Positions 16,412-25,013 of a DNA stretch of 64,000 nucleotides are shown piece after piece. Under the pieces are notes generated by a model. That model was not told where the DNA came from and searched no databases. It was given only the letters and a program-made list of their open reading frames with translations. Each line of letters opens with the position of its first letter. Positions within the stretch are counted from its first letter, which is position 1. The position numbers and the translations under genes are program-made. Origin of the DNA: Planctomycetota bacterium (GTDB taxonomy: Bacteria > Planctomycetota > Brocadiia > SM23-32 > JAKLEA01); the NCBI GenBank assembly GCA_022711755.1, contig JAKLEA010000013.1, forward strand, positions 1 through 64,000. Direction: 5' to 3'.

Positions 16412-17800
16412 TTACGCCCTGAGCGTCGCCGGGTTTTCCAAGAGGTCGGTGACGGCCTTCAGGAACTGCGCCCCGCTGGCTCCGTCAATCGCCCTGTGAT
16501 CGCCCGAAAGCGTAAGGCCCATCATGCTGCGTATGTGGATTCCCCCATCAATGGCCACAACCTTCGGCTTTATCGCGCCTACGCCTATGATGAAGCTCTC
16601 CGGCGTATTGATTATCGCGAAGACGCCGCCGATGCCGAACACGCCGACGTTGCTGACCGTGCAACTGCCGCCGACGTATTCGTCCGGCAGCAAAGCCTTC
16701 TTGCGCGCCTTCTCGATCAGTGCCCGTGATTCGGACGCTATCTGCCTCAGCCCCTTTGAAGGCACGTCACGCAGTACCGGAACCATCAATCCGTCGTCGG
16801 ACGCGACTGCTATGCTTACGTTGCAGGTGTCCAGTTGGATGATCTTGCCGTCGCGCCACTGGCGGTTCACGATCGGAACCAGCTTCAGCGCGTTGCCCAT
16901 CGCCGCGACGACCATGTCGTTGAAGGAAACCTTTGCGTCCCCCGTGGCGTTGATCTGCGCACGATGAACGGCGGCGGCAGTCATGTCCGCCTCAGTGAAG
17001 AGATAGAAGTGCGGGACGGTCTGCTTGGACTGCGTCATGCGGGCGGCGATTGTGCGGCGCATGTTAGTCAACGGTATCTCGCCGGCAACCGGCATCGGGA
17101 CGGCAGCAGTTTTGGGGGTCGGAGCCGGCGCGGCGGGGGCTGCCGGGGCCGACAGGGATTTCTCCACGTCCTCGACCGTGATCCTGCCGTCAGCGCCGCT
17201 CGGTTTGACCAGCAGAAGGTCAATCGCCTTCTGGTATGCGACCTCAAGCGCCGTCGGCGTAGCTTTTATCGCCTTGCGCTTCGCAAGATAATCGCTCACG
17301 TCTTGCTCAACGATTCTTCCGTTCGGGCCGCTGCCCCTCAGAATCTGCAGCGGGATTTTTTCGTCGGACGCCAGCTTTTTCGCGCGGGGGCTTGCGATGA
17401 GCCTTCCCGGTTCCTGTGCATCCGCCGCCCGAGCCGTCTGGTTTGGCGGGGCGTTCTGGGCGGTCTGCGCCGCTCCTTGCGCCGCTCCTTGCGCCGCGAT
17501 TGCCGGCTTGGCCGGCGCGTCCGCTCCAAGTATCGCGCTCAGATCGTCCGGCAGCTTGTCGCCCTTGTCGCCCATGATGGCGATGGGCGTATTGACCGGC
17601 AGGAGTTCTCCCGGCTGCGCCAGTATCTTCAGCAGCGCCCATTCCTCAAAGCTCTCGACTTCCAGAGTCGCCTTGTCCGTTGTTATCTCAAGGATGACGT
17701 CGCCTACCTTGATGAAGTCCCCTTCCTTCTTCTTCCACTCTCCGACGGTTCCTTCCTTCATCGTCTCGCCTAGTTTGGGCATGCAAAGCTTGCGCAGCAT
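16412..17800 (-). CDS. Dihydrolipoamide acyltransferase (E2 of a 2-oxoacid dehydrogenase complex)
   Basis: 462 residues. Transfers acyl groups from lipoyl arms to CoA and forms the core of pyruvate-type dehydrogenase complexes. Domain order: lipoyl domain 1-78 with the lipoylated Lys43 in TTDKATLEVES; Ala/Pro/Gln linker; E3/E1-binding domain (SPRAKKLASDEKI ... GPNGRIVEQDV); a second, degenerate binding-domain copy (TPTALEVAYQKAI ... GADGRITVEDV); another Ala/Pro linker; catalytic domain with His435 and Asp439 in GDHRAIDGASG. The normal catalytic motif is DHRxxDG, so the active site is intact. Start gives MPKLGETM-type opening at once. E1 and E3 are not adjacent, so the acyl substrate (pyruvate, branched-chain or acetoin) is open. 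Confidence 0.88.
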   Translation of the reverse strand: MLRKLCMPKLGETMKEGTVGEWKKKEGDFIKVGDVILEITTDKATLEVESFEEWALLKILAQPGELLPVNTPIAIMGDKGDKLPDDLSAILGADAPAKPAIAAQGAAQGAAQTAQNAPPNQTARAADAQEPGRLIASPRAKKLASDEKIPLQILRGSGPNGRIVEQDVSDYLAKRKAIKATPTALEVAYQKAIDLLLVKPSGADGRITVEDVEKSLSAPAAPAAPAPTPKTAAVPMPVAGEIPLTNMRRTIAARMTQSKQTVPHFYLFTEADMTAAAVHRAQINATGDAKVSFNDMVVAAMGNALKLVPIVNRQWRDGKIIQLDTCNVSIAVASDDGLMVPVLRDVPSKGLRQIASESRALIEKARKKALLPDEYVGGSCTVSNVGVFGIGGVFAIINTPESFIIGVGAIKPKVVAIDGGIHIRSMMGLTLSGDHRAIDGASGAQFLKAVTDLLENPATLRA

Positions 17801-17888
17801 CTGATTGGTCTCCCTAACGTGTCCCTTTGCGTCGGTTTGTCGTCCTTTGGAGCGCCGTAGCCATGCTACAGCCTTCGCGGTGGCGCGT

Positions 17889-18917
17889 CTAATACGTCAA
17901 TCCTTCGCGGAATTTCGGATCGTTCAAGCGCTCGTCAATGTCTACATCGAAAGCGTCAGCAACCGGCTGAAGAATCTCCGGGTTCTTTTCCCAGACCTGC
18001 TTCGCTGCTGCCAGCACGACTTCCAAGCCTTTCGGCGTCATCCTGCCCAGCGGGCGGCGGCACGGTCCGGAAGGCATCCCGAGCAGCCGCATCAGCGTCT
18101 TGGTCGCCAGCGGATTGCGCGCCTTGCAAGCCGCCGGGCCATACGGTGTGTCCTCGGTCGTCTTGACCGTGATGATTCCGAAGAGCGGTTTCAGCGCGTC
18201 ACGGATTCGTCCCGCCTCAGCCAGTTTCCCCGCCGCCGTCAGTTCCACCATCTTCTGGACGGCCGCCGGGGCTATGTTCGAGGTCACGGAGATCACCCCG
18301 GCTGCGCGAATCGCCGGATCGGTCATCATCTCGAACGTGATGTCGTCGTCCCCGGAGAGTATGACGAAGTCCTTCCCGCAGCATGCCCGGGTGCGCCGCA
18401 TATTGTCCAGGTTCCCCGTCGCCTCCTTCACGCACTTCACGTTCGGGAACTCGTCGTTGAGCATCGCCAGGTCTTCCGGCAGCAGTTGAGCGCCAGTGCG
18501 TCCGGGAATGATGTAGGGGATGAGCTGCATTCCCGGGACGTTGCGGGCTATGGGGGCGATGTATTCCCTGCGGATTTCCAGCGAGCTGGGGCCGTTGTAA
18601 TAGGGGTCAACCAGGAGGGCGGCCTGGACGCCGTGACGCCATGCGTGCTCCGTCCCGCGGATGGCCTCGGCGGTGTTGTTGCTCCCGGAGCCGGCGATCG
18701 TGATCCCCCTGTTGCCAAGCGTTTTGCTGACGTGGAGGACCACGCCGTTGTGCTCGTCCCAGGTGAGGGTCGGGCTTTCGCCGGTGGTTCCGACGGCCAG
18801 CAGGCCCCGCAGGCCGCCCGCCGCCTGGAACTCCACGAGACGGCTCAGACCGTCAAGGTCCAGTCCGCCGTCCGGAAGCATTGGCGTTATCAACGCCGTG
18901 TAACATCCGCTGAACAT
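17889..18917 (-). CDS. Dihydrodipicolinate synthase (DapA)-family aldolase
   Basis: 342 residues of the DapA/N-acetylneuraminate-lyase class I aldolase family. The Schiff-base lysine is Lys164 (VKCVKEATGNL), the substrate-binding GTTGESPT lies at 43-50, and the tyrosine segment reads PYIIPGRTG (Tyr135) where classic DapA has YNVPxRT. The protein is about 50 residues longer than E. coli DapA, mainly at the C-terminus. True lysine biosynthetic DapA is possible, but the altered Tyr block and extra length also fit a catabolic keto-acid aldolase. It is preceded by AGGAAACG and transcribed the same way as the E2 gene 88 bases downstream, so the two may be co-transcribed. Confidence 0.8.
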   Translation of the reverse strand: MFSGCYTALITPMLPDGGLDLDGLSRLVEFQAAGGLRGLLAVGTTGESPTLTWDEHNGVVLHVSKTLGNRGITIAGSGSNNTAEAIRGTEHAWRHGVQAALLVDPYYNGPSSLEIRREYIAPIARNVPGMQLIPYIIPGRTGAQLLPEDLAMLNDEFPNVKCVKEATGNLDNMRRTRACCGKDFVILSGDDDITFEMMTDPAIRAAGVISVTSNIAPAAVQKMVELTAAGKLAEAGRIRDALKPLFGIITVKTTEDTPYGPAACKARNPLATKTLMRLLGMPSGPCRRPLGRMTPKGLEVVLAAAKQVWEKNPEILQPVADAFDVDIDERLNDPKFREGLTY

Positions 18918-19096
18918 CGTTTCCTCCCGTGCCTGAATTGGTCAACCCGCCTGACGGCATGGTTCGTTGCGATGGGGGGAATTATATGCCCCGCAGCGCG
19001 GGTGTCAAACCTGCTTCGCGTTCAATGAGCAGAAACGGCGCATGAAATCCTGCGAGCTATTCGCCGGGGCTGCCCATCGCTGCCGGGGCTGCGCCC

Positions 19097-20617
19097 CTAC
19101 CTTGTCCAAAGGAATGATGACAGCGATATCGAAACAATGCGCGGATCGGGGATTGCAACATCATCGTCAAGGGTGACGAGGATGCCAAACGGGGCGTTGT
19201 ATACCGCTTTTTCCAGAAATGCGCGAAGCCCGCGCGTATCGTCAAGTGGGTCAATCCGCTTTCTATACTTGACCTCTATAGGGATTCGGCGCGTGCCGAC
19301 GGTCAGAACGAAATCCACCTCCGGCTCGGCTCCGCGAGCGGGAAAGTGCGCGACGTCCAGGTTCGGCACGGAGGCCAGAAAGTATCCCAGAACGCTCTCC
19401 GCCAGGTGCCCGGCCAGATCGGTCAGGTGCGGATTCGCCCCAAGCCCGGCGGGATCAAGAGGGATGATTTCCTGCAGCCAACTTGCCCGAAGCGCGTGAT
19501 CCGACAGGCATATCCTGGCTGGAGACTTCCGTTTCTTGAGACGAAGCTCAAGAGGCTGCACAAGGCGGACCAACAACGTGCCATCGAGGAACCGCAGGTA
19601 GGTCAGAACGCGCCCCCACCCGATGTTTCCGGCTAGCGCCTGTTGAATTTCCGGCACGAATGCCGCCTGCCCCGCCGACTGTCCGGCGTATCGGCAACAG
19701 AGGCGGAAAACCTCCTCCAGCAGTTTCTCGTCCCTCTTCTGGCCCCGCGGTCCCATTCTCAAGTCATGCTGTATCGCCCGGCGGATGACTGTCTCGTTCA
19801 GATAATCCGCCAGTTCATGCCAGGGCGTGTCGTGCCTCTCCTGCGCGATGGGATAGCCCCCGCGTTCTGAGAATGCCTGAAAAGCCTGTCCGCGCAAGTC
19901 GGCCTCTTTTCTTCCGGACTCGACGGCCTGTTTCCAGAAATCAACGGATTGGAGGTTCTCAAGGTCGTTGTTGCCCCATGCGGATTGTTTCTCGAAGCCG
20001 AATCGAAGTCCGGCTATTTCCCGCAGAAGGAGAGGCCCCATTTCAAGCGTCGTGATCCTGCCGGCAAGGCTGTCCCGCCCGGCCTCGATCCTGAGCGATG
20101 AACTGCCGGTTATCAGCGCCCGGACCATGTGGTTATCCACAAGGTTCTTGATCTGTGGAGCCCATGCGTCAAGATTCTGCATTTCATCGAAAAAGAGAAA
20201 GACCTGCCGGCCGCCGTTGGCGGCGGAATTAAAGGTTTCCCCGAGAATGTTGGCCTCAAACCATCGGGAGATGGCCAGGATCGGTTCCCGGACGCCCCGA
20301 AGGGTCGGCAATTCGTCGAAGGGCACGTAGAGTATCCGGCTGGCGGGGACGCCCTCTTTCAGGAGAGAGTCAATGGCCTGTCTCAGGAGGACCGTCTTAC
20401 CCACCCTGCGCGGACCGCGCAGAACGGTTGTCTGTGTCATCCCCGTTTTCAGCAGGCTCAGGAGCCGCGCAAACGGCCAGCGTTTGAAAGCAGGCAGCCT
20501 GACCCCCTCCTCCCCGCGCCACCACGGGTTCGAGGACCGGACGTTCTCGGCGAGTGCAACCGGGAGTTCGCCGAGATGAGTATCGTCGTCAAAAAGATGA
20601 TGTTGCGTCTTGGCCAT
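19097..20617 (-). CDS. AAA-type ATPase with DUF4143 (nuclease-fold) C-terminus
   Basis: 506 residues. Walker A is GPRRVGKT (68-75), Walker B VFLFFDEMQN (139-148), and an STAND/AAA_14-type sensor follows (LITGSSSLRI). The C-terminal third carries EVDFVL ... IPIEVKY, the D-ExK pattern of a PD-(D/E)XK fold, as in DUF4143 proteins. Such proteins are widespread, often mobile, and their substrate is unknown; they have been suggested as toxin-like, defence or chromosome-maintenance factors. Start 20617 has GGAGGCAGC just upstream; an ATG at 20656 and a longer frame to 20875 lack one. No partner gene is linked: the next gene runs on the opposite strand. Confidence 0.85.
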   Translation of the reverse strand: MAKTQHHLFDDDTHLGELPVALAENVRSSNPWWRGEEGVRLPAFKRWPFARLLSLLKTGMTQTTVLRGPRRVGKTVLLRQAIDSLLKEGVPASRILYVPFDELPTLRGVREPILAISRWFEANILGETFNSAANGGRQVFLFFDEMQNLDAWAPQIKNLVDNHMVRALITGSSSLRIEAGRDSLAGRITTLEMGPLLLREIAGLRFGFEKQSAWGNNDLENLQSVDFWKQAVESGRKEADLRGQAFQAFSERGGYPIAQERHDTPWHELADYLNETVIRRAIQHDLRMGPRGQKRDEKLLEEVFRLCCRYAGQSAGQAAFVPEIQQALAGNIGWGRVLTYLRFLDGTLLVRLVQPLELRLKKRKSPARICLSDHALRASWLQEIIPLDPAGLGANPHLTDLAGHLAESVLGYFLASVPNLDVAHFPARGAEPEVDFVLTVGTRRIPIEVKYRKRIDPLDDTRGLRAFLEKAVYNAPFGILVTLDDDVAIPDPRIVSISLSSFLWTR

Positions 20618-20790
20618 GCTGCCTCCGATAGGGATGAGCATCTGACTGACGCTCATTATATTCTTGCCCTCGCAGTTAGCAAGATTCCAATTGATGGCGT
20701 TCAAGTTCCCCCTTGCTTCACGCTCCGCGATGGGGATAGATTGTCGCCGTAACAGTCCGCCGCGATTTCCCATTGCAGGAGACGGCTGAG

Positions 20791-21513
20791 ATGACCATCC
20801 GCTATAAATGCCCACGATGCGACAAGAACATCGAGGCCCCGGACGACGCGGCAGGAAGGAGTATGACGTGCCCATCCTGCCTGGAAAACCACAGGGTGCC
20901 GTCCCAGCCCAAGCCTGCGGTCTCCACCGCCTCCGCCACGCCGCAATCTCCGCCCCCGCCGCAAACCCATCAAACGCCTGGCGTCATTCAGGAAACCATG
21001 TCCGTCCAGTGCGCCAAGTGCGGGCACATCGAAAACAACGTCGTCTTCCGCCCCGGCATGAAGTGCCCCGCCTGCGGGGTTGACGCCGTCGGACCGGTCG
21101 TTGATACGGCAGGCGACGCCGATGCGAAAAAGAACTGGCTCCTCGGCGTTTCAATCCTGAAGCTTCCACGCTGGGCCATCTTGGCCACCGCCGCGGCGGT
21201 GATCGTCCTTTCCCTCACCATAGGATGGTTGCTGAGTCTGATAGGATCGGGCGAGGGAAGCATGTCGGACGTGGTCATGGCCTGTCCGAAATGCTCCAGG
21301 CATTACCATGTGGATGCGGATGATGTATCGCCGATGTGCGGGAAATGCAATGTAAAGCTGGAAAAGGGGTACGTATGTATGGACTGTAAAAAGGTCTTTG
21401 CCGCGTCGGGCGCGGGGCGTGATTCCGCCGGTCGGATGTCATGTCCCCAATGCAAATCGGCGAACGTCAGGGGGCTGGAGAAGAAAGTCCTGCAAAATCT
21501 GAACCTGAAATGA
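20791..21513 (+). CDS. Zinc-ribbon membrane protein with eight CxxC motifs
   Basis: 240 residues. Eight CxxC pairs are spaced along the chain (7/10, 27/30, 74/77, 92/95, 165/168, 183/186, 196/199, 218/221), so four zinc ribbons are likely. A single membrane segment lies at about 127-151 (WAILATAAAVIVLSLTIGWLL). Two ribbons precede it and two follow. A Pro/Gln-rich linker joins the first two. Similar finger proteins are common in Planctomycetes-like genomes with no known role. Start is ATG 20791 with GGAG upstream; a TTG at 20773 is possible. It converges on the AAA+ gene of the PspA operon across 23 bases, so it is not part of that operon. Confidence 0.75.
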   Translation: MTIRYKCPRCDKNIEAPDDAAGRSMTCPSCLENHRVPSQPKPAVSTASATPQSPPPPQTHQTPGVIQETMSVQCAKCGHIENNVVFRPGMKCPACGVDAVGPVVDTAGDADAKKNWLLGVSILKLPRWAILATAAAVIVLSLTIGWLLSLIGSGEGSMSDVVMACPKCSRHYHVDADDVSPMCGKCNVKLEKGYVCMDCKKVFAASGAGRDSAGRMSCPQCKSANVRGLEKKVLQNLNLK

Positions 21514-21536
21514 GCGGGGGGCGGATTGTCTCGCTT

Positions 21537-23225
21537 TTACTTCGCAATCATCCGCCGGAATATCTCCGGGACGAACTCGACGTCGCTGGCCTCCCGCGCA
21601 GCAAGCCCTATCTGAAACGCCATCACCTCCCCCGATACCGGCGGCTGATATCCCGTCAGGCAGGCCTTCAGCGTCTCCGAGACTGACCGATTCTCCGTCG
21701 CCACCAGGCGGTATACCTTCACGGCAAGCGTCTCTGCCGCGCCGGGTGTGAGCAGCAGCGGAATGAGATGCCTGATCTCCTCGTAGCATGAATCCTCCAC
21801 AACAAGCCCGCGCTTTTTGCACAGGGCGCGGATGAGGGCGAAACTCTCCTCCGGCGTTGAAGTGGGGAAAAGCGGTATCTTCACGTCCACGCGCCCCGGA
21901 CGCTTCAGGTCCACCTCGATAAGGTCAGGACGGCTTGACGCCAGTATCCAGACGATCTTCCCCCTGTTCTTCGTGTCCCCCATCTCCTCCGCTATCATCG
22001 AATAAATGCGTCCGGACAGGTTGGAATCGGAACCGCCGGAGTCGCGCTTGCCGAGCGCCTGATCCGCCTCGTCAACAAAGACGTAGCACCGCCCCAGCGC
22101 GTGCAGCAACCGGAAGATCGTCTCCAGATTGCCCTCTGTGCTGCCGACCCATTTGTCACGGAAGTTCTTAAGCTTGACCACCGGGACGCCCGCCTCGCCG
22201 GCCAGACACTCGACCATGAAGGTCTTGCCCGTGCCGACCGGCCCACAGAGCAGGTAGCCCATCGGCATGGCCCGGAGGTCGTTGCGCGCCCAGAGGGCAA
22301 TGTCCTGCCGCAACCACGCTTTGACCTTCTCCTGCCCGTATAGGTCGTCCAGGCTGCGTCCGGACTCGATGAACTCGATCAGCCCGTTGGAATCGTTCTC
22401 GATCAACCCCTTCTTGAGTTTCGACAAGTCTTCCGGCTTCAATGCCTCCTTCTGGTATTCCTTCGCGCGGAGCATGCTCTCAACCGCGCCCAGCGTGGCC
22501 CCGGAAAGCTGCTGCGCCGGCGCCTCGAAATTGCCTTGGCAATTTGACAGGGCTTTCGGATAACGCGAAGCCATCAAGGCAAGCGCGCCCTGAAGCTCCT
22601 CAGGGGACGGAAGTGGGATCTTGATCCGCGCCGCGCGGGGGTTGTTGACCAGCAGCGGATGCAGATCGTTCAGGTTCTCCGCGATGAGGAACGTCGCCAG
22701 CGCGTGTTCGGTAAGAGATGCGTCGCTGCCCCAGTCCCGTATCAGCAGCGCCATGGCGCTTATGTCATAATTCAACCCCGCGCCGAGCGCCGGGGTCGCC
22801 AGTTGAGCGGAGCGGAATATGCAGCCCACCTGCGCTCGCTTCTGCCCGAGACGTCTCAGGTTGGCCGTGTAGCGGAAGTAATGCGAGAGCGCCTCAACCG
22901 CCGCGCGGGGCGTCTTGGGGAGTTCCGGATTCTCCCGGAACCGCGGGCACTGCATGAATATCTCCCCCCCCTTCTCCACCCGTATGCCGTTGCCCAGGTC
23001 GTAACAGAGGACCACGTCAAACCGGGGCAGCAGCACGCGAAGCAGAAAATCGCCGAGGTTGCCGATATCCGTCTGCCCGCCAAGCGGAAGAATGATCCGG
23101 TCGTTGATGTTGCCGTGGAGGATGAACTGGCTGGCGGCATCGCTTTCATACAGCGCGATCAACTCCCGCGCCCACGGCGGCAGGGGGATGTTCGGCGCGC
23201 GGAGTTCGCTGTCGCTGGCTGTCAT
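21537..23225 (-). CDS. AAA+ ATPase of the PspA/ABC operon
   Basis: 562 residues. The C-terminal half is a classic AAA domain: Walker A GPVGTGKT (about 328-335), pore-like KNFRDKWVGSTEGN, Walker B CYVFVDEAD (about 380-388), sensor ILASSRPD and the arginine pair LKRPGRVD. The N-terminal half (about 1-270) is not a known adaptor to me. It includes FILHGNINDR and a degenerate P-loop-like alpha/beta region with FLIAENLNDLHPLLV, similar to paired-ATPase proteins. Last gene of the minus-strand operon, 93 bases after pspA. In other bacteria PspA partners include AAA+ proteins, so remodelling of PspA assemblies or of the linked transporter is a reasonable guess. Start: ATG 23225 or TTG 23237; neither has a strong ribosome-binding site. 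Confidence 0.82.
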   Translation of the reverse strand: MTASDSELRAPNIPLPPWARELIALYESDAASQFILHGNINDRIILPLGGQTDIGNLGDFLLRVLLPRFDVVLCYDLGNGIRVEKGGEIFMQCPRFRENPELPKTPRAAVEALSHYFRYTANLRRLGQKRAQVGCIFRSAQLATPALGAGLNYDISAMALLIRDWGSDASLTEHALATFLIAENLNDLHPLLVNNPRAARIKIPLPSPEELQGALALMASRYPKALSNCQGNFEAPAQQLSGATLGAVESMLRAKEYQKEALKPEDLSKLKKGLIENDSNGLIEFIESGRSLDDLYGQEKVKAWLRQDIALWARNDLRAMPMGYLLCGPVGTGKTFMVECLAGEAGVPVVKLKNFRDKWVGSTEGNLETIFRLLHALGRCYVFVDEADQALGKRDSGGSDSNLSGRIYSMIAEEMGDTKNRGKIVWILASSRPDLIEVDLKRPGRVDVKIPLFPTSTPEESFALIRALCKKRGLVVEDSCYEEIRHLIPLLLTPGAAETLAVKVYRLVATENRSVSETLKACLTGYQPPVSGEVMAFQIGLAAREASDVEFVPEIFRRMIAK

Positions 23226-23318
23226 TTGCTTTTGCAAGGATGGACGGTTCTTTGAGGCGTTAAACCGCGCTTACCGCATTCAAGCTTTCATGCGGGGAAG
23301 CGGCGGTCAGAAATCCGG

Positions 23319-24086
23319 CTACGCCGTCGGTTCCTTCTCCTGCTCCGGTCCCATCGTCTTCTCCTGTGGCGGCGCGGCGGTTTCCGCCGGAGCGCTCTCC
23401 TCCGCCTGGATCGCCAGACCCTCGCTGGCGGCGAAGTCGGCTAGCGCCTGATCTGCCAGCGCGGCCTCCTCGGCCTCCTTCAGCGCGACGGATTTCATGT
23501 CCATGGAATCCCTTGCCACTCGCGCGCGTCCTGCGGCCTTCTCGCGCTCCTCCTCGACCATCGTCTGCAGCCGGTCAAGCGTGTCGCCCGATCCGCCGAG
23601 TGTTGAGACCATGCCGGCGGACATTTCCGTCAGTTCCGCCATCGCCTGCTTCATCTTCATATCGTCAATGCTGCTCTTGAGAGCCTCGATCTTCGCCCTG
23701 GCGGCGCTGATGGCAACGTCTCTCGCCTTGATCAGGTTCTGGTAGGTTTCCTCGGCCTGTTTGAGCTGCTCGCGGTTATCGGCCAGTTCTCTCGTGAGAG
23801 TCTGGAGTCTGAAGGCGTACTGCGCGGCCACCTTGCGGTTGCCCGCCTTCAGGTTGGCGGATGTCTTCGCGCGAAGGTCGCGCTCCTCCGCCTCCTGCCG
23901 CTTGACCTGGGTCATCAGCCGCTCGCACAACCCGGCGTGGGAGGCCAGCCCCTGGTTGTATTTGGCGATCTGGGCGCGAAGGTTCTCCTTCTCGACCTCA
24001 AGGAGCGCTTCCGGATTCTTGCGCTCTATGCCGGAGATGAAAAGGCTCAGGAAACCCCTGACCAGATTCGATATGCGTTTGAACAT
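23319..24086 (-). CDS. pspA: PspA/IM30 (Vipp1) family membrane-stress protein
   Basis: 255 residues. Amphipathic N-terminal helix (MFKRISNLVRGFLSLF) followed by long coiled coil to about residue 190, the ESCRT-III-like PspA fold. These proteins coat and stabilise the inner face of the cytoplasmic membrane under stress. The C-terminal tail (about 205-255) is acidic and Ala/Pro/Glu-rich, longer than in E. coli PspA (222). Start has AGGAGGCAG at good spacing. It is fifth in an operon behind an ABC transporter rather than with pspBC, so a role tied to that transporter or its membrane patch is inferred. Confidence 0.88.
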   Translation of the reverse strand: MFKRISNLVRGFLSLFISGIERKNPEALLEVEKENLRAQIAKYNQGLASHAGLCERLMTQVKRQEAEERDLRAKTSANLKAGNRKVAAQYAFRLQTLTRELADNREQLKQAEETYQNLIKARDVAISAARAKIEALKSSIDDMKMKQAMAELTEMSAGMVSTLGGSGDTLDRLQTMVEEEREKAAGRARVARDSMDMKSVALKEAEEAALADQALADFAASEGLAIQAEESAPAETAAPPQEKTMGPEQEKEPTA

Positions 24087-24166
24087 GTCTGCCTCCTGTC
24101 GCGGCGCGACCTTTGTCTGAAGCGCGGACGCATTCTAATCGGCCCATCCGCGCAAAGCAATCCCGC

Positions 24167-25003
24167 CTACTCCGCCTCCCTGAGGAAGGTGGGGGGGGTA
24201 TCGTCCTGAAAGTGTAACGGCGCGTCAAGCCCGCGGACGGCTTCGTCTGCGATCGTTATCCCTGCGGCGATTCCGTCAACCTGCGCGCTGAACGCGCCGG
24301 GATCGTTCGCGCTGAGCGTGCCCTCGCTGACGGCGGCGATCTTCTGCTCCACTCGGTCAAGCTCTGCCTGCACGGTGTCGCGGTTCTCCCCGGCCTGCTC
24401 GAAGTTTGCCAGCCGTTGGCGCATGGTATCCAGCTTGTCCTCCATCGCGCGCAGCAGCGCCTCGTTGCGGTTCTGCTTGCGGGCCTCCGCCAGTTGACCT
24501 TCGCAATCGGCCATATCCTTGCGTATTGCGGATGTGTCCGCTGTGGCAAGAAACCGGTCCAGCGCATTCTTGCTCAGCAGCAGCTTCAGAAACATCCAGA
24601 GCAGCCGGTCCAGCGCCTCCCGGCGCATGTCTCCGATGGCCGTGTCGTCCTCCTGCCCGCCGGGGCCGCGCAGTTGCCTTCCGATCGCGTTGAGCGATTC
24701 GCAGCGGTTTCGCAGCGCCTGGAAGCGCGTCCACTCCTTGCCCGTCAGCGTTTCGCGTATCTGCGTCATCAGTTCGTCGTTCGTCGGTTGCCGGCGCTTC
24801 GGCCTGCCAGCGGCGTCAACGGCCTTGCGGAATCGCGGGCTGGCGTAAAGCGTCCCCATGTAGGCAAGCTCAAGCGCCGTCACTATCGGCAGGACCTGGC
24901 TCGGCGCGCCTGAGAGAAAGGAGAACACGACCCCCGTTCCAAAGAACAGCAGGTTCCAGCGCCAGAGAAAAGCAGTCTTCGCGTATTGAAGCATCTTTCC
25001 CAT
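24167..25003 (-). CDS. Membrane protein with C-terminal coiled coil (PspA operon)
   Basis: 278 residues, no family recognised. Two adjacent hydrophobic segments near the N-terminus (about 10-28 and 34-50, FFGTGVVFSFL and VLPIVTALELAYMGTLY) form a hairpin in the membrane. The rest is cytosolic, charged and helix-rich, with clear heptad-like coiled coil around ALLRAMEDKLDTMRQRLANFEQ. It lies between the ABC ATPase and pspA and begins ten bases after the ATPase stop, so tight co-expression is expected. A membrane receptor for PspA coiled coils is a testable guess. Start: ATG 25003; a TTG at 25033 would overlap the upstream gene and lacks support. Confidence 0.7.
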   Translation of the reverse strand: MGKMLQYAKTAFLWRWNLLFFGTGVVFSFLSGAPSQVLPIVTALELAYMGTLYASPRFRKAVDAAGRPKRRQPTNDELMTQIRETLTGKEWTRFQALRNRCESLNAIGRQLRGPGGQEDDTAIGDMRREALDRLLWMFLKLLLSKNALDRFLATADTSAIRKDMADCEGQLAEARKQNRNEALLRAMEDKLDTMRQRLANFEQAGENRDTVQAELDRVEQKIAAVSEGTLSANDPGAFSAQVDGIAAGITIADEAVRGLDAPLHFQDDTPPTFLREAE

Positions 25004-25013
25004 GGCCGCTCGC

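Noticed and set aside
19097..20617. DUF4143 ATPase with the zinc-ribbon protein as a defence pair
   Set aside because: The two genes are on opposite strands with separate signals, and nothing else defence-like is nearby.
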